NCBI GenBank assembly: GCA_900556875.1
Contig: USQQ01000004.1
Coordinates: forward strand, 1-64,000
Length of the DNA: 64,000 nucleotides
Reading direction: 5' to 3'
From: an uncultured Collinsella sp.
GTDB lineage: Bacteria; Actinomycetota; Coriobacteriia; Coriobacteriales; Coriobacteriaceae
Part shown: piece after piece, positions 31,497-40,189 of the stretch
Layout of the letters: each line of letters opens with the position of its first letter
Position numbering within the stretch: the stretch's first letter is position 1
The notes under the pieces: generated by a model
What the model saw: only the letters and a program-made list of their open reading frames with translations
What the model was told of the DNA's origin: nothing
Database searches by the model: none
Program-made: the position numbers and the translations under genes

Positions 31497-34271
31497 GTGT
31501 ACAACGAGCTCGCCCGACGCAATACACCCCGACCTCAGGAAGCCGCTTACAGCATGGATATCGCCAGCAATTACACCGAGACGCTCGAAAAGACCATCCG
31601 TGACCTTCTCGAGCGTCAGGACGATCTGATCAGGACTGCCTTTACCGACGAGCTTACCGGGCTTGGCAACCGCGGCGGCTTTACCCGTTCCCTAGAGGAA
31701 ATCTGGGAGCAGGAATTGCCCGTAACCATGGCGTTTATCGACATCGATAACCTTAAGCACTGCAATGACATCTTTGGACACGACGAGGGCAACCGCTATA
31801 TCTTGCAGGCGAGCCTCTATCTCAAGCTGTATATGAAGGTGGACGAGGCGGCATTTCGCCTGGGAGGCGACGAGTTTGCCATCCTGTCCACAATCGCGAC
31901 CGAGGATGACCTTGCCGAACGTCTGGAGCACTGTCGAGAGGTCCTGCTCAAAAATAACGATTCCGAGATGCCTCACTCGTTTAGCTACGGAGTGTCACAC
32001 GCCGACCCCGCCCTGGGCGAAGCCTCCAATCGCATGACGCTCGATGCCGACCATCGCATGTACGACTACAAGCTGCGCCATGCCGTGCACCTTGATCGAC
32101 GCAATATCACGCAAGTCCACGCCGACGATTTCGAAGTTAGCGATCGCATTTTCGACGCCCTTTCGATGCTCAACGAAGGCCGCTATTTCTTTATCGAGAA
32201 CCTGGACAAACATCGCACCCTTTGGTCACAAGGCGCTATGCGCGATCTTGGCCTTCCTTCGGAGCATATAGACAACTGCCACGATTACTGGAAAACGCGC
32301 GTCCATCCCGATGACCTCGAGGCCTATACCAACGACATCGACCAAATCTATGACGGCTCCAAACATCGTCACGTCATGCAGTACCGCGTGCGCAATGCCG
32401 CCGGCGATTACATCCTCGGCCGTGCTCGCGGGTTTCGTATCGACGGCGACGGAAATGTCCCCTCGCTCTATGTCGGCGAGCTCGTCAACCACTCGCTTGC
32501 CGAGACCGTCGACGCCGCCACGGGTCTCGGAACGCAGCGCACGCTGATCAACGCTATCGATGCCTGCCGTCGCGACCGTTGCGAGACGGGGCTTATAGCA
32601 GTGCGCGTTCGCGGCACGGCAAAGCTCAACGAGCTCTACGGGGCCGAGGCCGTCGACAACATGCTCGCCGAATACGCAGGCCGCATGCTGTCGATTACTC
32701 GCGGCAGGAGTCGCGTCTTCCGTTCACGCAACGCCCAGTTCGTCGTGCTTAGCAACAATTTGGATCACGAAGCATTCGAGCAACTGATCCAACATCTCAA
32801 AGAGGCCGTTTTCGCTCCCGTTCGAATCGCGGGCGACACTATTACCCCCGTCTGTCTTGTCGTTCCGGCCTTTTACGAGCACCTGACCAATCAACCGGCC
32901 GCCGTTTTAGGCGAACTCGACCGTCGCATTCGCACGGCCGGCGGGCTTGTTCCCAACGACAGCCTCCCCATACCCGAGGTGGAGCGCAAAAGCGCCATCG
33001 CCGAACGCATCGATCCGCTCACGGGTCTCTATCGACCCAGCGAGTTTATGCGCCGCGCCAACGAATTTCTCGAGACAAGGCGCAACGGCGCCTGGTGTAT
33101 CGCCACCGTCGATATGGGGCACATGCGACTGTTCAACGAATGGCACGGACAGGCCGAGGGCGACCGCGTACTCGCCGATGTGGGCACGGTTCTCAAGGAC
33201 ATCGAGAATGCCGCCATGGGCGTCGCAGGGTACTGGGGCCAAGACGACTTTTGCATACTCATCCCCTTTGAGCACGACACCGTCCATCAAATCTATAACA
33301 GCGTTCGCGAGGCCGTGGCCAAGCATGATGACGGCGTGGGTTTCTGGCCGTCCATGGGCGTCTACCTCATCGACTCCAACGAGGAAATCACTATCGATGC
33401 GCAGGCCAAGGCCATGTTTACCAATCGGCGTGCAAAAAACGACTTTAAGGAGCGCATTGCCATTTTCCGCCCCGAGGAGTACGAGCGCGAAATCTCGTTC
33501 CACCGCACGCTGACCGAATTCCAGTATGCGCTCTCAAACGGCCGCATTACCTACTACCTGCAGCCCCAGGTCGACATGGAAACCGGCGAGATCACTGGCG
33601 CCGAAGCGCTCACGCGCTGGATTGACAAGGATGGCTCCCTCATTTCACCCGTCACCTTTATCCCCGCTCTCGAGGAAAGCGGTTTTGTGGTGACGCTCGA
33701 CAAATACGTTTGGCAGGGCGTTGCCTCGTGGCTGCGCGGGCGCATCGATCGAGGGCTTCGCGTGGTTCCGATCTCGCTCAACGTGTCGCGCGTGGATATC
33801 CTTGCCTGCGACGTTGCCGAGCATATGGGGGCACTCGCCGACCAATACAATCTGCCGCCCGAGCTCATGCGCATCGAGATCACCGAGACGGCTTATACGG
33901 GAGAGTCCGAAGCTGTGGATAAGCTGACGGCCGACCTGCACAACCGCGGCTTCTCGACCTACATGGACGATTTTGGCACCGGCCAGTCCACGCTCGCGAT
34001 GCTCAAGAACGTCAACGTCGACGTCATCAAGCTCGACCGCACGTTTGTGCCCGTCGACGGCGATCAAGGCCGCAGCGTGCAAATCATTTCATCAATGCTC
34101 GAGATGGCGCAGTCGCTCCATCTGCCCGTTGTGGTCGAAGGCATCGAGACAAATGAGCAGGCAAACATGCTACGCCAAATGGGCGCCCGCTACGCTCAGG
34201 GCTTCCTCTACTACCGTCCCATGCAGGCGGAGGATTTTGAGGCACTGCTCGATGGTGGCGACAGCAACTAA
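31497..34271 (+). CDS. Multidomain c-di-GMP protein: GGDEF, PAS, two degenerate GGDEF, EAL
   Basis: About 924 aa. An N-terminal GGDEF domain keeps RLGGDEF (123-127) but lacks the RxxD inhibitory site (MKVD there). A PAS-like region follows (HRTLWSQGAMRDLGLPSEH, HPDDLEAY). A second GGDEF-like domain has RSRNAQF and a third GYWGQDDF in place of the signature, so both are degenerate. The C-terminal EAL domain keeps GAEALTRW, DDFGTGQS and EGIET, so it may both make and degrade c-di-GMP. No transmembrane helix is seen. The GTG start is uncertain; ATG at 31554 is an alternative, and neither has a good ribosome-binding site. Confidence 0.85.
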   Translation: MYNELARRNTPRPQEAAYSMDIASNYTETLEKTIRDLLERQDDLIRTAFTDELTGLGNRGGFTRSLEEIWEQELPVTMAFIDIDNLKHCNDIFGHDEGNRYILQASLYLKLYMKVDEAAFRLGGDEFAILSTIATEDDLAERLEHCREVLLKNNDSEMPHSFSYGVSHADPALGEASNRMTLDADHRMYDYKLRHAVHLDRRNITQVHADDFEVSDRIFDALSMLNEGRYFFIENLDKHRTLWSQGAMRDLGLPSEHIDNCHDYWKTRVHPDDLEAYTNDIDQIYDGSKHRHVMQYRVRNAAGDYILGRARGFRIDGDGNVPSLYVGELVNHSLAETVDAATGLGTQRTLINAIDACRRDRCETGLIAVRVRGTAKLNELYGAEAVDNMLAEYAGRMLSITRGRSRVFRSRNAQFVVLSNNLDHEAFEQLIQHLKEAVFAPVRIAGDTITPVCLVVPAFYEHLTNQPAAVLGELDRRIRTAGGLVPNDSLPIPEVERKSAIAERIDPLTGLYRPSEFMRRANEFLETRRNGAWCIATVDMGHMRLFNEWHGQAEGDRVLADVGTVLKDIENAAMGVAGYWGQDDFCILIPFEHDTVHQIYNSVREAVAKHDDGVGFWPSMGVYLIDSNEEITIDAQAKAMFTNRRAKNDFKERIAIFRPEEYEREISFHRTLTEFQYALSNGRITYYLQPQVDMETGEITGAEALTRWIDKDGSLISPVTFIPALEESGFVVTLDKYVWQGVASWLRGRIDRGLRVVPISLNVSRVDILACDVAEHMGALADQYNLPPELMRIEITETAYTGESEAVDKLTADLHNRGFSTYMDDFGTGQSTLAMLKNVNVDVIKLDRTFVPVDGDQGRSVQIISSMLEMAQSLHLPVVVEGIETNEQANMLRQMGARYAQGFLYYRPMQAEDFEALLDGGDSN

Positions 34272-34395
34272 TGCGCTCGTGCGCAAACGCCACCGTCGAG
34301 GGAGCGTTTGTTCCCATGAGCTAACTAATACCCCAATCTAAACCGAATTGGGAGTAAGATACAAACCATTGTTCCATCCAAGGAGGTCATCCATC

Positions 34396-35928
34396 ATGAA
34401 CGAGTCGTATCGCCTGGGCGAGCAATCAATCATCGCTCATCTTCAGCGACTTGCGAACGGGGCCTCAACCACCGAGCTCGATGTTGCCGCGCTGCCCCCG
34501 GAGTTGCGTGCCATTGGTGAGCAACTGCAGAAAACGCTCGCCATCCTGCAACAAGAACGCGAGCTGCTTGAGCACGGCGCCTATATCGACTCGCTCACCA
34601 ATCTTGGCAACCGTGGCGGACTCGACCGCCATGTCGATCAGCTCTGGCGCAAAGGCACCCCCTTCACCTGCGCCTATATCGATATCGACCGCCTTAAGCA
34701 TTGCAACGATAAGTTTGGCCACGCCGAGGGCAATCGCTACATTCTGAGCATCTGCCGCGCACTCACCGAGACAATGGAGCACGATGAGCTGCTGTTCCGT
34801 ATCGGTGGAGACGAATTTGTACTTATATCCCCCACGACAGACGAAGCCGAGCTCGAGCAGCGCCTGGAGCGGACGCGTGCCAATCTTATCGAGGCAACAT
34901 CGGACGGCAAGGCGCCCATGATCGCCAGCTTTAGCTTTGGCTGCTCGCGTGTCGACCCACTTGCAGGCGATACGCGTCGCCAGATGACAAAGGACGCCGA
35001 CCGCAAAATGTATCGCTACAAGCTCATGTACCGTGTGCAACAACCGGAAGAAGGCGATGCGCTGCAACGCCCGATCACCGAACAACCCCCCCCCTGCAAC
35101 GACCGAGTGTTCCAAGCGATCTCCATGAGCTCCGAGACACGCTATCCGTTCATCATTAACCTCGACACCGGCGAATCGCAATGGTCGGTTAATGCCGTGC
35201 GCGATTTTGACCTACCCTCCCAGCATCCCTACAACTCGCTCGATATATGGCTTGCCCGTGTTCACCCCGAGGACCGCGACAACGTACGTGCCGAGCTCGA
35301 TATGGTGGTAAACGGCACGTGGCACTTCCACTGCATGCAGTATCGCGTCATGAATACCGCCGGAAAATACGCGCTTTGCGACTGCACAGGTTACCGCCTG
35401 GACGGCACCGATACCGAGCCCAACATGTATGTGGGCATTGTCACCAACCGAAGCTTGGCAGATACGACCGATTCCGTGACCGGCCTGGGCGATATCCACG
35501 CCCTGGTCAACGCCATTGGCGAGATGCGTCGCGTGGCACGAAACGCGGGCTTGATCGCCATTAAAATCGACGAAATCGCACAGGTCAATGCCCGCTTTGG
35601 CTTTGATGCAGGCGACCGCGTTTTGGCAGAAAGCGCCGCCTGCCTCATGGATTGCTCGCGCGGCAAGGGTCGTCTGTTCCGCTCGACCGGACCGATGTTC
35701 GTGGCGCTCTTTGACGAGCTTGATCCCGAAGAGACCGACGCGGTTGCAGACGAAATCGAACGGTTCTTGGGATCGCCCGTGCTCTTGGGCTCATTTGAAT
35801 ATCAGCCGCCCCTTCGCGTGGCCACGCTTCATCTGGACACCGTCGACCGACAGCCCGTTTCCATTCTGAACGAGCTCAATGCGTTGCTTAAAGAAGCGCC
35901 GCAGATACCGGGCACCAAGCTGGACTAG
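34396..35928 (+). CDS. Diguanylate-cyclase-type protein: helical region, GGDEF, PAS, degenerate GGDEF
   Basis: About 510 aa, a paralogue of the upstream protein without its third GGDEF-like and EAL domains. An N-terminal helical segment (ERELLEHGAYIDSLTNLGNR) leads to a GGDEF domain with RIGGDEF (137-141), a PAS-like segment (HPEDRDNVRAELD) and a degenerate second GGDEF. It should synthesise c-di-GMP. AAGGAGG lies nine bases before the ATG at 34396. Both genes lie in one orientation 124 bases apart, and this one ends at a long hairpin. Confidence 0.85.
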   Translation: MNESYRLGEQSIIAHLQRLANGASTTELDVAALPPELRAIGEQLQKTLAILQQERELLEHGAYIDSLTNLGNRGGLDRHVDQLWRKGTPFTCAYIDIDRLKHCNDKFGHAEGNRYILSICRALTETMEHDELLFRIGGDEFVLISPTTDEAELEQRLERTRANLIEATSDGKAPMIASFSFGCSRVDPLAGDTRRQMTKDADRKMYRYKLMYRVQQPEEGDALQRPITEQPPPCNDRVFQAISMSSETRYPFIINLDTGESQWSVNAVRDFDLPSQHPYNSLDIWLARVHPEDRDNVRAELDMVVNGTWHFHCMQYRVMNTAGKYALCDCTGYRLDGTDTEPNMYVGIVTNRSLADTTDSVTGLGDIHALVNAIGEMRRVARNAGLIAIKIDEIAQVNARFGFDAGDRVLAESAACLMDCSRGKGRLFRSTGPMFVALFDELDPEETDAVADEIERFLGSPVLLGSFEYQPPLRVATLHLDTVDRQPVSILNELNALLKEAPQIPGTKLD

Positions 35929-35935
35929 CGACGTA

Positions 35936-35974
35936 GGGCGCGATGTGAAACACAAGCCGTTTCGCATCGCGCCC
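35936..35974 (+). terminator. Hairpin after the second c-di-GMP gene
   Basis: GGGCGCGATGTGAAA (35936-35950) pairs with TTTCGCATCGCGCCC (35960-35974) with one mismatch; no clear U-run follows. Confidence 0.65.
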
Positions 35975-36039
35975 CGCGCCATCTGCCCTCTCGTGCGATA
36001 ATCCTCCGCAGAAGTCACCGACAGCAGAGGGAGTTTGTG

Positions 36040-36663
36040 ATGAAGGTTCTTTTGGTCAATGGCAGCCCCAAGGCAAACGGCAACACCGCCCGCGCACTCG
36101 CCGAGGTCGCCGAGCAACTTAGGGCCGAGGGCATCGATACCGAGACGTTTCAACTGGGCGCCAAGCCCATCCGCGATTGCATCGGTTGCGGCCAGTGCGG
36201 AAAGCTCGATTGCCGCTGCACCTTTGACGACGATGTGGTCAACGAGCTGATTGCCGCCGCCGAGCAGGCAGACGGCTTTGTCTTTGGCTCCCCCGTCTAC
36301 TACGCGCACCCCAGCGGACGCATCCTCTCGGCACTCGACCGCGCATTCTATGCAGGCAGCAAGGCCTTTGCGCACAAGCCGGGTGCCGCTGTGGCCGTTG
36401 CCCGCCGCGGCGGCACGTCGACCACCTTCGACGTGCTCAACAAGTACTTCACCATCAACCAGATGCCCGTGGTGGCCTCCACATACTGGAACAACGTCTT
36501 TGGCGCCATGCCGGGCGAGGCCACCCAGGACGCCGAAGGCCTTGCCACCATGCGAAACATCGGCAAAAACATGGCCTGGCTTCTGCATTGTATCGAAGCA
36601 GGCCAGGCCGCCGGCATCGAAGCCCCCGAAGCCGATCGCGAGCGCACCAACTTCATTCGTTAG
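36040..36663 (+). CDS. NADPH-dependent FMN reductase / flavodoxin-like protein
   Basis: The 207-aa flavoprotein has the FMN-phosphate loop VNGSPKANGNT, the CIGCGQCGKLDCRCTF cluster common in multimeric flavodoxin (WrbA/IsiA-like) enzymes, and FGSPVYYAHPSG. It probably reduces a quinone, a nitro compound or an iron centre. GGGAG lies six bases before the ATG at 36040, better than the GTG three bases upstream. It is followed by the ArsC-like gene. Confidence 0.88.
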   Translation: MKVLLVNGSPKANGNTARALAEVAEQLRAEGIDTETFQLGAKPIRDCIGCGQCGKLDCRCTFDDDVVNELIAAAEQADGFVFGSPVYYAHPSGRILSALDRAFYAGSKAFAHKPGAAVAVARRGGTSTTFDVLNKYFTINQMPVVASTYWNNVFGAMPGEATQDAEGLATMRNIGKNMAWLLHCIEAGQAAGIEAPEADRERTNFIR

Positions 36664-36675
36664 AACGGCGGGGCC

Positions 36676-37017
36676 ATGAATATTCAAATCTTCGGGACTA
36701 AGAAGTCCTTCGACACCAAGAAAGCACAGCGCTTCTTTAAGGAGCGCCGCATTAAGGTGCAGTTTATCGACTTGAAGGAAAAGGAGATGAGCAAGGGCGA
36801 GCTCACGAGCGTGATGCAGGCGGTCGGCGGCATCGACAAGCTGCTCAACCCCAAAGCCAAGGACGAGGAGACGCTCGCGCTCATCCAGCACCTCACCCCT
36901 AGCCAGCGCTTCGACAAGTTGCTCGAAAACCAGCAGGTTCTAGCCGAGCCCATCGTGCGCAACGGCAAAAAGGCCACCGTCGGCTATTGTCCCGACGTGT
37001 GGGGAGCCTGGGAGTAG
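36676..37017 (+). CDS. ArsC/Spx-family protein lacking the N-terminal cysteine
   Basis: The 113-aa protein has the thioredoxin-fold pattern of ArsC/YffB proteins (IQIFGTKKSFDTKKAQRFF, IDLKEKEMSKGEL, PIVRNGKKATVGY). At the position where arsenate reductases have a nucleophilic Cys (usually x-Cys-x-T) there is Ser-Phe-Asp-Thr, so it is unlikely to reduce arsenate. The only Cys is near the C-terminus (GYCPDVWG). It starts 12 bases after the flavoprotein stop and is probably co-transcribed. Confidence 0.75.
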   Translation: MNIQIFGTKKSFDTKKAQRFFKERRIKVQFIDLKEKEMSKGELTSVMQAVGGIDKLLNPKAKDEETLALIQHLTPSQRFDKLLENQQVLAEPIVRNGKKATVGYCPDVWGAWE

Positions 37018-37103
37018 CCTGTGTTATTTGCCCGTGCGTGGGTATAAAAGCAGGCGTTTGGCATAAGATTCAACTGTAAGCCATGTCTAACAAAGGAGGG
37101 CAC

Positions 37104-38234
37104 ATGCCCAACAAACCCGTGAAGATCATCATGCTTACCGGATACCTCGGTGCCGGCAAGACCACGCTGCTCAACCACATCCTCGCTAACGACGGCGGCA
37201 TCCGCGCCGCCGTGATCGTCAACGATATCGGCGAGATCAACGTCGACGCCAGCCTTATCGCCGACGGCGGCCTTTCCGAGACCGACGACCTCATCCCGCT
37301 TACCAACGGCTGCATCTGCTGCACGCTTTCGGATGACCTGGCCAACCAGCTGCAGGGCATCGCCGATTCGGGCAAGTTCGACTACATCATCATCGAGGCC
37401 TCGGGTATTTGCGAGCCTATCCCCATCGCCTACACCATCTCGAGCTTCTGCGACGAGGCCAAGGTGGGCGGCGAGCCCAAGCTCGCGCTCGATAACATCG
37501 TGGCCGTGGTCGACTGCGCCCGCATGTACGACGAGTTCAACGGCGGCCGCGACCTGCTGGCCGAGGATATCGACGAGGACGACATCGAGAGCCTGCTCAT
37601 CCAGCAGATCGAGTTTTGCTCCACGCTGATTCTTAATAAGACTGACACCGTCACCCCCGAGCAGATCGCAGAGCTCAAGGCCATTGTGCGCAGCCTGCAG
37701 AAGGACGCCGTGATCGTCGAAGCCCAAAACGGCGAGGTCCCCATGGAGGAGCTGCTCGACACCGGCCGCTTCGACTTTATGCGCGCCTACAACTCCGCCG
37801 CTTGGATCGAGGCCATGGAGCATCCCGAGGAGCACGACGACCCCGAGGTGCTCGAGTACGACATCGAGACCTTTGTGTACTCGCGCCGCAAGCCGTTTGA
37901 CCTGCAGAAGTTCACCGATTTTGTTGAGCAGGAGTGGCCCGACGAGGTCATTCGCGTCAAGGGCCCGCTGTGGCAGACCGGCAATCCGGACATGTGCTAC
38001 ATGTTTGAGCAGGCCGGCCACCAGATGCGCCTGATGGAGAACGGCCTGTTTGTCGATTCCGCACCCGAGGGCGAAAAGCAGAAGATCATCGACGAGAACC
38101 CCGAGATCATGCAAATTTGGGACGACGAGACGGGCGACCGCATGACGAGCCTGTGCATCATCGGCCGTCACATGGACAAGGACGCGCTCATCGCCGCCCT
38201 CGATGCCTGCCTGACCGACTGGCACCGCGCCTAG
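37104..38234 (+). CDS. CobW/G3E-family GTPase (metal chaperone)
   Basis: The 376-aa protein has Walker A GYLGAGKTT, the metal-binding GCICC (CxCC), and the guanine-specificity motif NKTD, with a CobW C-terminal domain. Relatives insert or allocate Zn, Ni or Co. There is an acidic insertion (LLAEDIDEDDIESLL) between the G domain parts. AAAGGAGGG precedes the ATG at 37104; the frame's earlier ATG at 37083 has no site. The metal target cannot be inferred. Confidence 0.88.
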   Translation: MPNKPVKIIMLTGYLGAGKTTLLNHILANDGGIRAAVIVNDIGEINVDASLIADGGLSETDDLIPLTNGCICCTLSDDLANQLQGIADSGKFDYIIIEASGICEPIPIAYTISSFCDEAKVGGEPKLALDNIVAVVDCARMYDEFNGGRDLLAEDIDEDDIESLLIQQIEFCSTLILNKTDTVTPEQIAELKAIVRSLQKDAVIVEAQNGEVPMEELLDTGRFDFMRAYNSAAWIEAMEHPEEHDDPEVLEYDIETFVYSRRKPFDLQKFTDFVEQEWPDEVIRVKGPLWQTGNPDMCYMFEQAGHQMRLMENGLFVDSAPEGEKQKIIDENPEIMQIWDDETGDRMTSLCIIGRHMDKDALIAALDACLTDWHRA

Positions 38235-38273
38235 GTTTATCCAAGCGGGCATTTTTCCGCCCACGTAACCGCC

Positions 38274-38314
38274 AAACCACCACGAAGGTGCCTGTCCCCT
38301 TCGTGGTGGTTTTT
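38274..38314 (+). terminator. GTCCC-core hairpin terminator after the CobW gene
   Basis: AAACCACCACGAAGG (38274-38288) pairs with CCTTCGTGGTGGTTT (38298-38312) with the loop TGCCTGTCC and a T-run after it. The loop carries the same GTCCC core as the other palindromes in this window. Confidence 0.85.
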
Positions 38315-38335
38315 CGTTCTGAGCCAAGGAGATTC

Positions 38336-38935
38336 ATGTTCAACATCGTGCTGTACGCGCCCGAGATTCCGGCCAATACGGGCAATATCGGCCGTACCTG
38401 CGTGGTTACCGGTGCCCGTCTGCATCTGGTGGAGCCGCTGGGCTTTTCGCTCGATGACAAGACGGTACGTCGCGCCGGCCTGGGCTACTGGCAAAACTTG
38501 GACGTGACCACCTATGCCGGCTGGGAGGATTTCCTTGCGCGCAACGGCCTCTCCCCCGCCGACGAGCGCCTGCATCTGCTGACCAAAAAGGCGCGCCGAA
38601 CCTATGCGCAAAGTACCTACCGAGACGGTGACTATTTGGTCTTTGGCAGCGAGAGCTCGGGGATTCCCGAGGAGCTGCTCGCCGCGGCGCCTGAGTGCTG
38701 CGAGCGCATCCCCATGCTGCGCGATTGCGACTCACTCGATAACGCCGAGGCCTGGGAAGCCCACGAGGAATCGCTCGGGCATACCGAGGGCAGCCACGAG
38801 GCCATCCTTCGGCAGGATATCTGCGGCAACTTCGTCGACCCGGACGACTACCGCATCAGCGCCCTCAACCTCTCCAACAGCGCCGCCATCGTCCTCTACG
38901 AGGCCCTGCGCCAGACAGGCTTTCCATCAATGTGA
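38336..38935 (+). CDS. trmL: tRNA (cytidine/uridine-34-2'-O)-methyltransferase TrmL
   Basis: The 199-aa SPOUT methyltransferase has NTGNIGRTC at the start, LVFGSESSGIP and the knot segment LNLSNSAAIVLYEALR. It methylates the ribose of the wobble base in tRNA-Leu. It is longer than the about 157 aa of E. coli TrmL because of an insertion (about residues 140-170, EAHEESLGHTEGSHEAI). AAGGAG precedes the ATG. Its last codons and TGA stop lie inside palindrome P1, so it ends in Ser-Met. Confidence 0.9.
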   Translation: MFNIVLYAPEIPANTGNIGRTCVVTGARLHLVEPLGFSLDDKTVRRAGLGYWQNLDVTTYAGWEDFLARNGLSPADERLHLLTKKARRTYAQSTYRDGDYLVFGSESSGIPEELLAAAPECCERIPMLRDCDSLDNAEAWEAHEESLGHTEGSHEAILRQDICGNFVDPDDYRISALNLSNSAAIVLYEALRQTGFPSM

Positions 38936-38965
38936 CAAAGGGACAGTCCCTTTGTCACATTGATG
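38925..38965. repeat. GGGAC palindrome P1, overlapping the trmL stop
   Basis: Perfect 20-base arms around one central base: CATCAATGTGACAAAGGGAC and its complement. The trmL stop TGA is at 38933-38935. Confidence 0.95.
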
Positions 38966-39046
38966 CACCAAATAATGAGCCATTGTTTTTAATCAGAATT
39001 TACTAGAATAAAATGAAGTTAAACGGCGATGTGAAAGGAGAGCCTT

Positions 39047-40147
39047 GTGGAATATCTCGAGAACCCGTTTACCCCCAGTTTTGGTGAGGTTCCTGCCCAT
39101 CTCGCCGGCAGACAACAGATTATTCGGGATTTGGACCGTGCCTTCTTGAGCCAGCGCAGACGCCCGGAATTGACCTCGATCTTCTCAGGCGCGCGTGGAA
39201 CCGGTAAAACCGCACTCATGTCATCGCTCGCGACAAGAGCGGAATCCCACGGATGGATAGCGGTAAAGACGACCGCGCTCTCGGGAATGCTTGAGGAAAT
39301 CGAGCTCGGGGCGAAACGTGCTGCAGGCCATCTCATCGACCCGTCTAACAACTTCGAAGTCACCGGTCTCGGAATCGCGCCGCTCGGCAGTATCGAGGTC
39401 AATCGCGTTCACGATGCCTCGACTTGGCGGTATCGCATGAGCGACATCATCGACCAGCTCAACGAAACGGGCACCGGTCTGCTCGTCACGGTTGATGAGG
39501 TCGACCCGACGCTCGACGAGATGATCCAGCTCGCAGCCACGTATCAGCACTTTGTGACCGATGGGAAACGCGTCGCCCTACTCATGGCGGGACTTCCTAA
39601 CAACGTATCGACGCTACTGAACCACAAGACGGTCTCGTTCCTTCGCCGCGCCCAGCAATATCATCTGGGGCGTATCGCCGACTACGATGTACGCGAGGCC
39701 TTGATCCGAACGATCCAGGAAAACGACCGTTTGGCGGATGCCGAGGGAATCGATAAGGCCGTTCGCTCGATTTCAGGCTTTCCTTTCCTTTTGCAGCTTG
39801 TGGGTTACCGCGCCTGGGATCTCACGAGCAACTCGAGGGAAATATCATCTCGCGACTTTGACCTGGGAATCAAAATCGCGCGCGACGAGATGGACGACCG
39901 AATCCTCGCTGCAACCTATCGGGAACTCACTGCAGAGGACAAGCGATTTCTCATCGCCATGCTCGATGACGAGGAAGAGTCCACCACCGCTGACCTTGTC
40001 GAGCGCCTTAAGCGTTCGCCGCAACAGGTCTCCCGCTACCGACGCCGCATGATAGACGCCGGCATCATTGGAGAACGCGGGCGCGGAATCGTCGCTTTTG
40101 AATTACCGTTCTTCCGCGACTATCTCGCAGCTCAATGCGTGAAATAG
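39047..40147 (+). CDS. AAA ATPase with C-terminal winged helix, member 1
   Basis: The 366-aa protein has Walker A GARGTGKT (about residue 48) and Walker B LLVTVDEVD, then an RxxR-type sensor region (FLRRAQQYHLGRI) and a C-terminal winged helix (LVERLKRSPQQVSRYRRRM). This is the Orc1/Cdc6- and STAND-like ATPase layout of unknown-function families in actinobacteria. AAAGGAG precedes GTG at 39047. A second member (42730) lies on the other side of the UvrA-like gene; the two share only part of their sequence. The role is unknown, possibly DNA- or stress-related. Confidence 0.75.
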   Translation: MEYLENPFTPSFGEVPAHLAGRQQIIRDLDRAFLSQRRRPELTSIFSGARGTGKTALMSSLATRAESHGWIAVKTTALSGMLEEIELGAKRAAGHLIDPSNNFEVTGLGIAPLGSIEVNRVHDASTWRYRMSDIIDQLNETGTGLLVTVDEVDPTLDEMIQLAATYQHFVTDGKRVALLMAGLPNNVSTLLNHKTVSFLRRAQQYHLGRIADYDVREALIRTIQENDRLADAEGIDKAVRSISGFPFLLQLVGYRAWDLTSNSREISSRDFDLGIKIARDEMDDRILAATYRELTAEDKRFLIAMLDDEEESTTADLVERLKRSPQQVSRYRRRMIDAGIIGERGRGIVAFELPFFRDYLAAQCVK

Positions 40148-40154
40148 GCATTGG

Positions 40155-40185
40155 ATGTGACAAAGGGACTTTCCCTTTGTCACAT
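40155..40185. repeat. GGGAC palindrome P2 between convergent genes
   Basis: ATGTGACAAAGGGA (40155-40168) and TCCCTTTGTCACAT (40172-40185), one central triplet. It lies seven bases beyond the ATPase stop and four bases beyond the UvrA-like stop, so it could end both transcripts. Confidence 0.95.
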
Positions 40186-40189
40186 TCGG

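Noticed and set aside
31400..31500. Possible c-di-GMP (GEMM) riboswitch upstream of the GGDEF-EAL gene, from GACGCAGCAAGG, GGGGGCCTGG and ACGCAAAGC
   Set aside because: The 5' half of the aptamer (GGGCAAACC with its tetraloop) is absent, and the pieces are not in a foldable order; the match is too partial to call.
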